This document shows positions 25,107 through 32,815 of a stretch of 33,081 bases of DNA, piece by piece. A program made the position numbers and the translations under genes. Source of the stretch: JANMEX01 sp031423755 (GTDB taxonomy: Bacteria > Pseudomonadota > Alphaproteobacteria > Rhizobiales > Rhizobiaceae). The first letter of the stretch is position 1, and every line of letters begins with the position of its first letter. The stretch lies in contig JANPGC010000075.1 of NCBI GenBank assembly GCA_031423755.1, positions 1 to 33,081 on the forward strand, in the 5' to 3' direction. The notes below the pieces were generated by a model. It did not search any database. It was not told the origin of the DNA and saw only the letters and a program-made list of their open reading frames with translations.

Positions 25107-26711
25107 ATGAGCCTGGTCCGGAAATTTGCGACCGTTGGCGGCTCAACGCTGATCAGCCGGTTTTTCGGTTTTGCCCGTGAGACGCTGATGGCGACAGCGC
25201 TGGGCACCGGGCCGATGGCAGATGCCTTCTATGCCGCATTCCGCTTCCCCAACCTCTTCCGCCGCCTGTTTGCCGAAGGCGCGTTCAACGCAGCCTTCGT
25301 GCCACTTTTCGCCCGTGAAATCGAGGAAGGTGGCAAAGATGCGGCCAAGCGCTTTTCTGAAGAAGTGTTCGGCGTCCTGTTCACGGTCTTGATGTTGATC
25401 ACCATTGCGATGGAACTGGCCATGCCGCTCATCGTGCGAACAATCATTGCGCCGGGCTTTGACACAGCCGGCAACAAATACGACGTCACAGTGCGGCTGG
25501 CGATCATCATGTTCCCGTACCTGATGTGCATGTCGCTCACGGCCATGCTTTCGGGGATGCTCAACTCACTGCACCATTTCTTCGCCGCCGCCATCGCGCC
25601 GGTGTTCCTGAACGCCACGATGATTGGCGCTTTGGCATGGTCAATTTGGTATTCGGCAGCACCCGAAGTAACCGCCGAATATTTGTCGTGGGCGGTCCTT
25701 GTCGCCGGCGTTTTGCAAATGGCCGTTCTCTATGCCGGTGTGCGTCACGCGGGCATGTCCATTGGCTTCAAGCGTCCGCGCCTGACGCCAAAGGTCAAAC
25801 GGCTGCTGGTGTTGGCATTGCCTGCGGCAGTCACGGGCGGCATAACACAGATCAACCAGTTGGTCGGTCAAATGATTGCCTCTGGCAAGGATGGTGCAAT
25901 TTCCGCGTTGCAGTTTGCCGACCGGATTTACCAGCTGCCGCTGGGCGTGGTCGGCATTGCCATTGGCGTGGTCCTGCTGCCGGAATTGTCACGCGCGCTG
26001 CGCGGGGGCAAGGAACGCGAGGCAGCCAATATTCAGAACCGTTCTATGGAGTTCGCGCTGTTCCTGACGCTGCCGGCAGCCGCCGCAATCTGGGTTCTGT
26101 CCGATGAAATGATCCGCGTTGTCTATGAGCACGGCGCGTTTACGGCGGCCATGACATCAAATGTCGCCTCGACGTTGGCGATTTACGGTCTCGGGCTTCC
26201 AGGGTTTGTGATGATCAAGGCGCTCAATCCGGGCTTCTTCGCCCGCGAAGACACCAAGACCCCGATGCGCTTCACCGGCATTTCCGTGGCGATCAACTGC
26301 GCCTTGGCGCTCAGCCTGTTTCCTTTCTTCACGGAGCGCGGCATAGCGACGGCAGAAGTCGTTTCCGGCTGGGTTACCGTGACCCTGCTGTTCACCACGC
26401 TCTATAGGCGCGGGCATTGGAATTGGGAAAGCGCCTTCGGCTGGCGCATTGTCAGGCTGGTGATCGCAGCTGCCGTCATGGCGGTTGTGGTGCATTTTGC
26501 ATCAATATACGCCGCGCCTTGGCTGCAACCGGCATCTTCCATCTGGAATCAGGTGACGGCGCTTCTCTCGCTGATTGTCCTCTCCATGCTGGTCTATTTC
26601 ACCACCGCCTTCGCCATTGGCGGGGCAAGCCTTCGCATGATTACCGGCAATCTGAAGCGCAAGCCCGGGTCACCCGCCGAAACACCGCCGCCCCCGGACG
26701 GGCTTGAATGA
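25107..26711 (+). CDS. murJ: MurJ (MviN), lipid II flippase
   Basis: 534 aa from the ATG at 25107 with ACGGAGAC just upstream; an in-frame codon at 25077 overlaps glnD and is unlikely. It is a MOP-superfamily membrane protein with about 14 helices that flips lipid II across the inner membrane for peptidoglycan synthesis. The start MSLVRKFATVGGSTLISRFFGFARETLMATALGTGPMADAFYAAFRFPNLFRRLFAEGAFNAAFVPLF is the family hallmark, containing the essential Arg residues of the cavity. INQLVGQMIASGKDGAISALQFADRIYQLPLGVVGIAIGVVLLPELSR is also conserved. The glnD-murJ-trpS order is standard in Rhizobiales. Confidence 0.96.
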   Translation: MSLVRKFATVGGSTLISRFFGFARETLMATALGTGPMADAFYAAFRFPNLFRRLFAEGAFNAAFVPLFAREIEEGGKDAAKRFSEEVFGVLFTVLMLITIAMELAMPLIVRTIIAPGFDTAGNKYDVTVRLAIIMFPYLMCMSLTAMLSGMLNSLHHFFAAAIAPVFLNATMIGALAWSIWYSAAPEVTAEYLSWAVLVAGVLQMAVLYAGVRHAGMSIGFKRPRLTPKVKRLLVLALPAAVTGGITQINQLVGQMIASGKDGAISALQFADRIYQLPLGVVGIAIGVVLLPELSRALRGGKEREAANIQNRSMEFALFLTLPAAAAIWVLSDEMIRVVYEHGAFTAAMTSNVASTLAIYGLGLPGFVMIKALNPGFFAREDTKTPMRFTGISVAINCALALSLFPFFTERGIATAEVVSGWVTVTLLFTTLYRRGHWNWESAFGWRIVRLVIAAAVMAVVVHFASIYAAPWLQPASSIWNQVTALLSLIVLSMLVYFTTAFAIGGASLRMITGNLKRKPGSPAETPPPPDGLE

Positions 26712-26774
26712 ACAGGTCCGTTCGTTCATAAGCGCGCCTCTAACTCCAGCCCTCCACCAGCTGACGGAACTGTC

Positions 26775-27851
26775 ATGAGCCAATTCACGCCCCTCGTCTT
26801 CTCCGGTGTCCAGCCGACCGGCAATCTGCATCTCGGCAATTATCTCGGCGCAATCCGCAAATTTGTTGCTTTGCAGGAAAGTCACAATTGCATCTATTGC
26901 GTGGTGGATCTCCATGCCATTACGCAATCTGCCGACGTGTGGGGCGGACCTGCCGGGCTCGCCCGGTCAACGCGCGAAGTGACCGCCGCATTTCTTGCAG
27001 CAGGCATCGATCCCAAGAAGCACATAGTCTTCAACCAGAGCCGCGTGCCGCAGCACGCAGAACTTGCTTGGATATTCAACTGCGTCGCCCGTATGGGCTG
27101 GCTGAGCCGCATGACCCAGTTCAAGGAGAAGGCCGGCAAGGACCGGGAGAACGCCTCAGTCGGTCTGTTCGCCTATCCAGCACTGATGGCCGCAGACATT
27201 CTCGTTTACCGTGGCACGCATGTTCCGGTCGGTGATGACCAGAAGCAGCATTTGGAATTGGCGCGTGATATCGCCCAGAAGTTCAACAATGACTTTTCCG
27301 ACCGCATTGCCGAACTCGGACTTGGCATCGAGATGGCCTCAGGCGACAACATGTTGACCGGCTATTTCCCGCTCACCGAACCGCTCATTGAAGGCCCGGC
27401 CACCCGCGTGATGAGCCTGCGCGATGGCCAGAAAAAAATGTCGAAGTCCGACCCTTCTGATCTCTCCCGTATCAACCTGACCGACGATGCGGACACGATT
27501 TCCAGAAAAATCCGCAAAGCCAAGACCGACATTGAGCCCTTGCCGACCGAGGAGGCGGGTCTGGCTTCGCGTCCCGAGGCCGACAATCTTGTTGGAATTT
27601 ACGCCGCGCTTTCAGACTCGAGTCGCGAGCAGGTCATCCGCGACTTCGGCGGCCAGCAGTTCTCACAATTCAAGCCTGCGCTCGCTGATCTTGCCGTCGA
27701 CAAGCTTGCCCCCGTTGCCGCTGAAATGCGCCGCCTGATTGCCGATCCAGGCTACATCGATGTAGTGCTGAAGGATGGCGGCGAACGCGCAGCAACCATT
27801 GCCGAGGGCACGATGCGCGACGTGCGCGACATCCTTGGCATGCTTCGGTAA
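26775..27851 (+). CDS. trpS: Tryptophanyl-tRNA synthetase
   Basis: 358 aa. A class I synthetase that charges tRNA-Trp. The HIGH-like motif lies in FSGVQPTGNLHLGNYLGAIRKFV (about 9-31), the KMSKS loop in RDGQKKMSKSDPSDL (about 216-230), and the Trp pocket region in ALMAADILVYRGTHVPVGDDQKQHLELARDIAQKFN. Length is in the usual 340-360 range. It follows murJ by 63 bp, and no Trp-rich leader peptide or attenuator is visible in that gap. Confidence 0.97.
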   Translation: MSQFTPLVFSGVQPTGNLHLGNYLGAIRKFVALQESHNCIYCVVDLHAITQSADVWGGPAGLARSTREVTAAFLAAGIDPKKHIVFNQSRVPQHAELAWIFNCVARMGWLSRMTQFKEKAGKDRENASVGLFAYPALMAADILVYRGTHVPVGDDQKQHLELARDIAQKFNNDFSDRIAELGLGIEMASGDNMLTGYFPLTEPLIEGPATRVMSLRDGQKKMSKSDPSDLSRINLTDDADTISRKIRKAKTDIEPLPTEEAGLASRPEADNLVGIYAALSDSSREQVIRDFGGQQFSQFKPALADLAVDKLAPVAAEMRRLIADPGYIDVVLKDGGERAATIAEGTMRDVRDILGMLR

Positions 27852-27904
27852 CCCTGATTGGCAGGCATCTTGCCCGCATACAATTTGAATGGCAGATTGA
27901 CTGA

Positions 27905-28396
27905 ATGGTCTCAAAACGTCTCAGCCGCGAATCCGGGCATCGCCGCAAGTTTCTTGCTGTCATTGACGAAACGCCGGAGTGCGAACGGGCCGTTGCCTAC
28001 GCGTCCCGGCGTGTAAAATCCACCGGTGGCACGCTCGTTTTCCTTTTCGTCATCGAGTCGGGTGATTTCCAGCAGTTCATGGGCGTGGAAAAGATCATGC
28101 GCGCTGAGGCAATGCAGCGGGCGGAAACAATCATCGGCAAACATACGCAGCGCATGCGCGATCTTTATGAAATCGAACCGGAAGTCGTTATCCGAGAAGG
28201 CACTGTAACGGACGAGATTCACAAGTTGATTGAGTCAGATCAGGACATCGCAATTCTGGTTCTGGGGGCAGGCGGCTCCAAGGAGGGACCTGGCCCTCTG
28301 GTGCAAGCAGTCGCCGGCCGCGGCGCGGCCTTCCCGATACCGGTCACCATCGTTCCCCACACACTAAGCGACGAAGACATCGAATCCGTGGCTTGA
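27905..28396 (+). CDS. UspA-family universal stress protein
   Basis: 163 aa, single Usp domain. The first strand and loop RKFLAVIDETPECERAVAYASRRVKSTGGTLVFLFVIE and the C-terminal nucleotide-binding loop LVLGAGGSKEGPGPLVQAVAGRGAAFPIPVTIVP fit the ATP-binding G-x2-G-x9-G-(S/T) type only loosely, so nucleotide binding is uncertain. Genes of this sort sit between trpS and nfu in many Rhizobiales. The client or signal is unknown. Confidence 0.85.
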   Translation: MVSKRLSRESGHRRKFLAVIDETPECERAVAYASRRVKSTGGTLVFLFVIESGDFQQFMGVEKIMRAEAMQRAETIIGKHTQRMRDLYEIEPEVVIREGTVTDEIHKLIESDQDIAILVLGAGGSKEGPGPLVQAVAGRGAAFPIPVTIVPHTLSDEDIESVA

Positions 28397-28465
28397 AGCG
28401 CAGAGCCAACAGGTCTATTTAAGAAACATTCCAAACTGACCGCCTTGAACGGCAGGAGAAATAGC

Positions 28466-29032
28466 ATGTTCATCCAGACCGAAGCCACGCCTAACCCGGC
28501 GACACTCAAGTTCCTTCCCGGCAAAATTGTCATACCGGAAGGCACGGAAGACTTCCCGAATGCCGAAAACGCGGCCGAGCGCTCGCCGCTTGCTGCCCGC
28601 CTTTTTGAGATTCCCGGCGTTTCCGGCGTGTTTTTTGGTCATGATTTCGTCACCGTCACTAAGGACGGTCCGGAGTGGCAGCACCTGAAACCGGCCGTGC
28701 TCGGAACGATCATGGAGCATTTCATGGCCGGACAGCCGGTGATGGCAGCAAGCGCAGTCGCTTCGCTTGGAAATACGGACGGGGAATTCTTCGACGAATC
28801 CGACAAGGAAATTGTCCTGACGATCAAGGAGCTTCTCGAAAGTCGCGTCCGCCCCGCAGTGGCACAGGACGGCGGCGACATCACGTTCAAGGGCTTCAAG
28901 GAAGGCACGGTATTCCTGTCGATGAAAGGCGCTTGTGCGGGCTGTCCCTCGTCAACGGCCACGTTGAAACATGGCATACAGAACCTCCTTCGCCATTTCG
29001 TGCCGGAAGTGCAGCAAGTCGAGTCAGTCTGA
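28466..29032 (+). CDS. Nfu-type iron-sulfur cluster scaffold/carrier
   Basis: 188 aa from the ATG at 28466, which has GGAGAA seven bases upstream; a start at 28445 is unlikely. The N-terminal Nfu_N domain (FIQTEATPNPATLKFLPGKIV...FEIPGVSGVFFGHDFVTVTK) is followed by a C-terminal NifU domain. The cluster-binding CxxC is in SMKGACAGCPSSTATLKHGIQNLLRHFVPEV. Such proteins carry 4Fe-4S clusters to target enzymes. It is the last gene of the plus-strand run and is followed by a strong terminator. Confidence 0.93.
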   Translation: MFIQTEATPNPATLKFLPGKIVIPEGTEDFPNAENAAERSPLAARLFEIPGVSGVFFGHDFVTVTKDGPEWQHLKPAVLGTIMEHFMAGQPVMAASAVASLGNTDGEFFDESDKEIVLTIKELLESRVRPAVAQDGGDITFKGFKEGTVFLSMKGACAGCPSSTATLKHGIQNLLRHFVPEVQQVESV

Positions 29033-29057
29033 TACTATGATCTGTGCCAGAAATTGG

Positions 29058-29085
29058 AAAAGGCCGGGATCGCTCCCGGCCTTTG
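29058..29085. terminator. Bidirectional intrinsic terminator
   Basis: AGGCCGGGA (29061-29069) and TCCCGGCCT (29074-29082) make a perfect GC-rich 9-bp stem with loop TCGC, extendable by two A-T pairs. On the plus strand TTGTTGTT follows, ending the nfu unit. On the minus strand TTTTCC follows, ending the flagellin transcript that converges here. It lies between the two convergent genes, as expected. Confidence 0.92.
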
Positions 29086-29106
29086 TTGTTCTCGGGCAGC
29101 TTCGGC

Positions 29107-30027
29107 CTACCTGAACAGCGACAGCACCGACTGCGCGCCGGAGTTGGCGATCGACAGCGCCTGAATGCCCAGCTGCTGCTGGGTTTGCGGCGCTTGCAGC
29201 CTTGTGGATTCCTTCGTCATATCCGCATCCACAAGCGTCGAAATACCGCTTTCGATGCTGTTCATCAGTTCGCCGACGAAATCCTTCTGAATCGAAATCC
29301 GGCTTTTCGCCGCGCCCAGTGTTGATGCCGCTGATGTCATTGACTTAATCGCGGTGTCGACATTGGAAATCATGCCGTCGATGTCGGTGTTGTCAATTCC
29401 CGCAGCCGTGATGTCGAGAGTGGAGACAGCAACGGTGACAGCGCCGGCGCCAGCTGTCGTGAACGTCTTGTCAAGTATGCCCGACTGGTCAGCCGCATCG
29501 AACAATTCAGTCTTGCTGATGTCCACATCAAGTGTGTTGACCTTGACCGAGCCGGATGCTGAACGGTCAAATGAAGCCACGATTGATTTGGTTGCGGAGT
29601 ATGTCGCCGCGCCAGAGTCCACAGAAAGCCAGTTTTCGCCGGAGAATGACGATGCGGTCGAGATGCTTACCAGCTGCTTCTGCAACTGGGCGATTTCCGA
29701 CTGGACCTTGGAACGATCAACACCCGGCTCGCGAGCGGCGACCAGCTTGGTTTTGATCTCGTCAACGACCTTGATGGATGCGTTCATACCTGTATAAGTT
29801 GTATCCACCTTTGCGGAGCCAAGTCCCAGCGCATCCTGCACAGTGCCCAGCGCCTTGTTGTCAGACCGCATTGTGGTTGCAATCGACCAATAGGCGGCAT
29901 TGTCTGAGGCTTCGGCAACGCGGTAGCCGGTCGATATTCGACTCTGTGTGGATTCTAAGGCCTTATTGGTCTGCTGGAGCGTCTTGAGTGCCGTCATTGC
30001 GTCGGTATTGGTCATGATACTGGACAT
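29107..30027 (-). CDS. Flagellin
   Basis: 306 aa. It polymerises outside the cell into the filament. The N-terminal D0/D1 region (MSSIMTNTDAMTALKTLQQTNKALESTQSRISTGYRVAEASDNAAYWSIATTMRSDNKALGTVQDALGLGSAKVDTTYTGM) and the C-terminal D1/D0 region (AAKSRISIQKDFVGELMNSIESGISTLVDADMTKESTRLQAPQTQQQLGIQALSIANSGAQSVLSLFR) are typical of rhizobial flagellins. The variable middle is short, giving a compact flagellin. AAAGGGAC is the ribosome binding site. It is the last gene of the flgI-...-fliP unit but has its own 181-bp structured leader. Only one flagellin lies in the window; rhizobia often have several. Confidence 0.96.
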   Translation of the reverse strand: MSSIMTNTDAMTALKTLQQTNKALESTQSRISTGYRVAEASDNAAYWSIATTMRSDNKALGTVQDALGLGSAKVDTTYTGMNASIKVVDEIKTKLVAAREPGVDRSKVQSEIAQLQKQLVSISTASSFSGENWLSVDSGAATYSATKSIVASFDRSASGSVKVNTLDVDISKTELFDAADQSGILDKTFTTAGAGAVTVAVSTLDITAAGIDNTDIDGMISNVDTAIKSMTSAASTLGAAKSRISIQKDFVGELMNSIESGISTLVDADMTKESTRLQAPQTQQQLGIQALSIANSGAQSVLSLFR

Positions 30028-30031
30028 TATG

Positions 30032-30076
30032 GTCCCTTTGAACTGGATACGAGAGGGACATACCGGACTTACCGGT
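30032..30076 (-). promoter_or_regulatory. Hairpin and Shine-Dalgarno-sequestering stem before flagellin
   Basis: On the mRNA, GUCCCU (30059-30054) can pair with AGGGAC (30037-30032), which is the flagellin ribosome binding site. This gives a 6-bp stem with a 16-base loop. Just upstream, ACCGG/CCGGU (30076-30072 with 30066-30062) forms a 5-bp hairpin whose 3' side contains another GUCC that could compete for the same GGAC. The layout is that of a translational switch, as might suit control by FlbT/FlaF-type regulators. Confidence 0.5.
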
Positions 30077-30077
30077 G

Positions 30078-30120
30078 CAGCGAATTGGCATCATGCCGGT
30101 ATCGAAACGATACTTCGCTG
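30078..30120 (-). ncRNA. Predicted three-way junction in the flagellin mRNA leader
   Basis: An outer stem pairs CAGCGAA with TTCGCTG (30078-30084 and 30114-30120, 7 bp). Inside it two hairpins sit side by side: GTATCG/CGATAC (30099-30104 with 30108-30113, 6 bp, 3-base loop) and GGCA/TGCC (30087-30090 with 30094-30097, 4 bp, 3-base loop). All 43 bases are accounted for with very few unpaired. The structure would end about 50 nt before the flagellin start codon. Confidence 0.55.
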
Positions 30121-30208
30121 TGATCGCCAGAGTTGTATCGTGAAAAGATTTAGCTTTGATGAATCTGCAAAGACCGCGCGAAATCTGGCGCGCATGGATA
30201 AAGCTTCA

Positions 30209-30946
30209 TTAATGAAACGATCGCACCAGGCTTCCGGCAAGCAAATGCCATCCGTCAATCAGCACGAAGAACATGATCTTCAGCGGGAGCGCAATGACAG
30301 TAGGCGGCAGCATCATCATGCCCATTGCCATGGTGACAGTGGCAACGATCAGGTCGATGACAAGGAATGGCAATATCACCAGAAAGCCGATCTCAAATCC
30401 GCGGCGCAATTCCGAAATCATGAACGCCGGAACCAGTATTTGATAGGCAACTTTGTCGCCAGCACGAATTTCAATCCCGCGTTCGGCGGCCAGATCAACA
30501 AACAGGTCAAGGTCCTTGTCGCGGACATTTTCCAGCATGAATCCTCGAAACGGCTCCGCAATCTTCCCGAACGCTTCCTGCTCACTGATCTTCTTCTCGA
30601 TCAAGGGCTGAATTCCGTCGGTCCAGGATTTATCGATAACGGGTGACATCACGTAAAAAGTCAGAAAAAGCGACAGGCTGATGAGAATCATATTGGCTGG
30701 CGTGGTTTGAAGGCCAATCCCTGAGCGCAGAATCGAAACAACGATGATGAACCGGCTGAAGCACGTTACCGATATCAATAGCCCGGGTATCACCGCAAGA
30801 ACGGTGAACAGACTGAAAAGCTGGATGATCGCGCCGGAGGAGTTTGCTCCACTGCCGTTCAGCAAGTCGAAAACATTCCCCGTCTGGGCAACCGATTTGC
30901 CCGCGAGACAGAACGAGAAGACGGTAGTCCAGCAGAGTTTTTTCAT
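30209..30946 (-). CDS. fliP: FliP, flagellar type III export gate protein
   Basis: 245 aa. FliP makes the core of the export gate with FliQ and FliR inside the MS ring. A cleavable signal peptide (MKKLCWTTVFSFCLAGKSVAQ) precedes four membrane segments. Signature stretches are TCFSRFIIVVSILRSGIGLQTTPANMILISLSLFLTFYVMSPV and VPAFMISELRRGFEIGFLVILPFLVIDLIVATVTMAMGMMMLPPTVIALPLKIMFFVLIDGWHLL. The start overlaps the fliL stop by 4 nt. fliL-fliP-flagellin is the usual rhizobial order; fliQ and fliR are not in the window. Confidence 0.97.
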   Translation of the reverse strand: MKKLCWTTVFSFCLAGKSVAQTGNVFDLLNGSGANSSGAIIQLFSLFTVLAVIPGLLISVTCFSRFIIVVSILRSGIGLQTTPANMILISLSLFLTFYVMSPVIDKSWTDGIQPLIEKKISEQEAFGKIAEPFRGFMLENVRDKDLDLFVDLAAERGIEIRAGDKVAYQILVPAFMISELRRGFEIGFLVILPFLVIDLIVATVTMAMGMMMLPPTVIALPLKIMFFVLIDGWHLLAGSLVRSFH

Positions 30947-31512
30947 TCGAACAGAAACGTCTTGATATAGATCGCTTCGACCTTGCCATTGCTGCGGGTG
31001 TTCGCCCGCGCCAAGAGTTCTGCCTTAAGGTCAATGAATGCGCTTGAGCCCGTCAGTTCGCTCAGGCGCATCGAATGCAGAAACGCAAGAATGTCCTGAT
31101 GTATTTGCTGCGGAACGTCTTCCTCCAACGGCTCACGGGCCTTGATCACCGCCTCAAACCGGACCCAGACATCCGCAGGCATCGCAATGTTGGTCACAAT
31201 CGGGTCCAATGGATAAACATTGTTGGCCAAGTGCTTGCCGTCGGTTGCCGCCTCGGTCCCTTCTGCCGTGGAATGTCCGCCGTCTTCTGATCCGACGTCT
31301 GCTTTCACCCCGTCCTCTTTCTTGGAGTCCTGTCTCTCTTTGCCCGTCATAGCCGTGCCTTCGCCTGCGCTGGTCGAAAACAGGGGGAAATAACCGGCGA
31401 GATAGCCGCAACCTGCGCCGATAAGAGCCAATGCCACAGCCGCCGCAAATACGAGTTTCACCGGCGGCCTCTTGCCTGTTGTCGCCGATGTGCTGTTTTC
31501 AGTTTTGGCCAT
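30943..31512 (-). CDS. fliL: FliL, flagellar stator-associated membrane protein
   Basis: 189 aa from the ATG at 31512. GAAGGTGA five bases upstream selects it over a TTG at 31527. A short cytoplasmic tail (AKTENSTSATTGKRPP), one membrane helix (about 19-42, VKLVFAAAVALALIGAGCGYLAGYF), an acidic low-complexity linker and the periplasmic FliL domain (YPLDPIVTNIAMPADVWVRFEAVIKAREPLEEDVPQQIHQDILAFLHSMRLSELTG...IKTFLFE) are visible. FliL rings surround active stators and support torque. It sits between flgH and fliP. Confidence 0.93.
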   Translation of the reverse strand: MAKTENSTSATTGKRPPVKLVFAAAVALALIGAGCGYLAGYFPLFSTSAGEGTAMTGKERQDSKKEDGVKADVGSEDGGHSTAEGTEAATDGKHLANNVYPLDPIVTNIAMPADVWVRFEAVIKAREPLEEDVPQQIHQDILAFLHSMRLSELTGSSAFIDLKAELLARANTRSNGKVEAIYIKTFLFE

Positions 31513-31517
31513 GGCGG

Positions 31518-31525
31518 TCACCTTC
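31518..31525 (-). promoter_or_regulatory. Shine-Dalgarno site that fixes the fliL start
   Basis: GAAGGTGA, five bases before the ATG at 31512 and overlapping the flgH stop codon. It makes the ATG more likely than the overlapping TTG at 31527. Confidence 0.65.
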
Positions 31526-32237
31526 AAAGTGGTGAAACAAGATCAAGGAACTGCTGGCCGTAGGCTGGCTGCTGCATTTCCGATATCCGGCCCCGACCGC
31601 CATAGGAAAAGCGCGCCTCGGCAATCCGGTCGTAGCTGATCGTATTGTCGGGCTGAATGTCGGATGGCCTGACGATGCCGGTGATGGTCAGAATACGAAG
31701 CTCAGCATTGACCCGGACCTCCTGCGAACCCTTGATCAGCAGATTCCCGTTGGGCAGCACGCTCGTCACGATCGCTGCGATCTGGAGATTTATCGATTCC
31801 GAGCGTGTGGTGCCGCCTGACCCAGTAAAGTCGGTGTTGTTGTTCAGTGAGGCATCCATTTTGCCGGAGCTGCCCGCACCCGCCAAGTCAAACGACCCCG
31901 CTACGCCGAGAGCTTTTTTGCCGTTCCTGTTCCGGTTCGATTTGTTCATGACTTGCGCATTGTCGTTGATCGAAACCTGAACAGTAAGGATCTCGCCAAG
32001 CACCGGCGGTCTTTTGCTTGCAAACAAAAAGGAAGCATCGTCCCTCCACGTTGAATGCGCATTGACCGGCGCGCTCAAGCCCGCCGCGGCCACGTTTGGC
32101 GTGATGCCAATGGCAAAACTCGCATCCGGCGCTGTCATCGCCGGTTCTTGTCCGATGTCCTTGATGGCGCTCTGGCAGCCGCCAAGTGCCAGCAACGCGC
32201 TCAAGGCAACAGAGCAAACACGCCAGCGGGAAATCAT
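31524..32237 (-). CDS. flgH: FlgH, flagellar L-ring lipoprotein
   Basis: 237 aa. A lipoprotein signal peptide with lipobox LGGC (Cys about residue 21) is followed by the FlgH beta-domain: RPPVLGEILTVQVSINDNAQVMNKSNRNRNGK, INLQIAAIVTSVLPNGNLLIKGSQEVRVNAELRILTITGIVRPSDIQPDNTISYDRIAEARFSYGGRGRISEMQQPAYGQQFLDLVSPL. FlgH assembles the L ring in the outer membrane. Processing would need LspA (14669-15160). Start and stop overlap motE by 4 nt (ATGA). Confidence 0.97.
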   Translation of the reverse strand: MISRWRVCSVALSALLALGGCQSAIKDIGQEPAMTAPDASFAIGITPNVAAAGLSAPVNAHSTWRDDASFLFASKRPPVLGEILTVQVSINDNAQVMNKSNRNRNGKKALGVAGSFDLAGAGSSGKMDASLNNNTDFTGSGGTTRSESINLQIAAIVTSVLPNGNLLIKGSQEVRVNAELRILTITGIVRPSDIQPDNTISYDRIAEARFSYGGRGRISEMQQPAYGQQFLDLVSPL

Positions 32238-32815
32238 GACGGGTCCTTCCGCCGCGCGGAGGCGGCCATGATCGCGGTGATATCTGCGGCGACTTTCTCG
32301 TCCATCTCGTTCAGGATGACGCCAGCTTGACGTGGTGCAATGGCAAGCAGCAAAGACGCTGCAAGGCCGCTATCGAGCTTCTCCAGCCGTGCCGCAGACG
32401 CTTCAGGTTTCATCCCGGCATAAATCTCCACCAGGTTGCCACTGGCCTGCTCGGCAAAAGCCTCGCGCCGCAGCACCCACGTTTCGAGTTCAGCCTTCTT
32501 TGCCCTGACATCAATCATCCGCTTTTCAGCTTCCACCATAAGCAACGTCAGGCGCTTTTCGATCAGATAGTAGCGTTGCTCCCGCGCCTCCTCGACAAGG
32601 CTTTCGCAGAACAGGTCTTTTGCCTCGCCGCCACTGTGCTTGGCCAGCACACTGTCCTTCGCCGCAGGTGCCTCCGGGTTATGGCCGTCCGCTGTCGTTG
32701 CTGCTTTTGCTGGATGGGCAGCCTGGACTGCCTGCTCATTGGCAAAAACCGGCTGGGCGAAACAGAGAGCGAGAAACGCTGCGGCGAATAATCGGATCAA
32801 TTCGTTCGCGTTCAT
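32234..32815 (-). CDS. motE: MotE, periplasmic chaperone of MotC
   Basis: 193 aa. A signal peptide (MNANELIRLFAAAFLALCFAQPVFA) precedes a helical, charged middle part (LVEEAREQRYYLIEKRLTLLMVEAEKRMIDVRAKKAELETWVLRREAF) and a C-terminal MgtE-N-like segment (GMKPEASAARLEKLDSGLAASLLLAIAPRQAGVILNEMDEKVAADITAIMA). In Sinorhizobium MotE is needed for MotC folding and stability. Its location between flgI and flgH is the canonical rhizobial one. ATGA overlaps link it to both neighbours. Confidence 0.9.
   Translation of the reverse strand: MNANELIRLFAAAFLALCFAQPVFANEQAVQAAHPAKAATTADGHNPEAPAAKDSVLAKHSGGEAKDLFCESLVEEAREQRYYLIEKRLTLLMVEAEKRMIDVRAKKAELETWVLRREAFAEQASGNLVEIYAGMKPEASAARLEKLDSGLAASLLLAIAPRQAGVILNEMDEKVAADITAIMAASARRKDPS

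Larger units (their letters stand above)
30028..30208 (-). promoter_or_regulatory. Flagellin leader / fliP-flagellin intergenic region
   Basis: 181 bp between the fliP stop and the flagellin start. It holds a chain of RNA-foldable elements listed separately: a three-way junction, a hairpin, and a stem that would cover the ribosome binding site. A weak GC hairpin (GCGCG/CGCGC, 30176-30180 with 30189-30193) lies just after fliP and might attenuate readthrough. I could not assign a confident promoter. Confidence 0.55.

Noticed and set aside
23228..25207. Two large minus-strand frames (279 and 285 codons) opposite glnD
   Set aside because: They mirror glnD coding sequence, show no domain features and arise from third-position GC bias.
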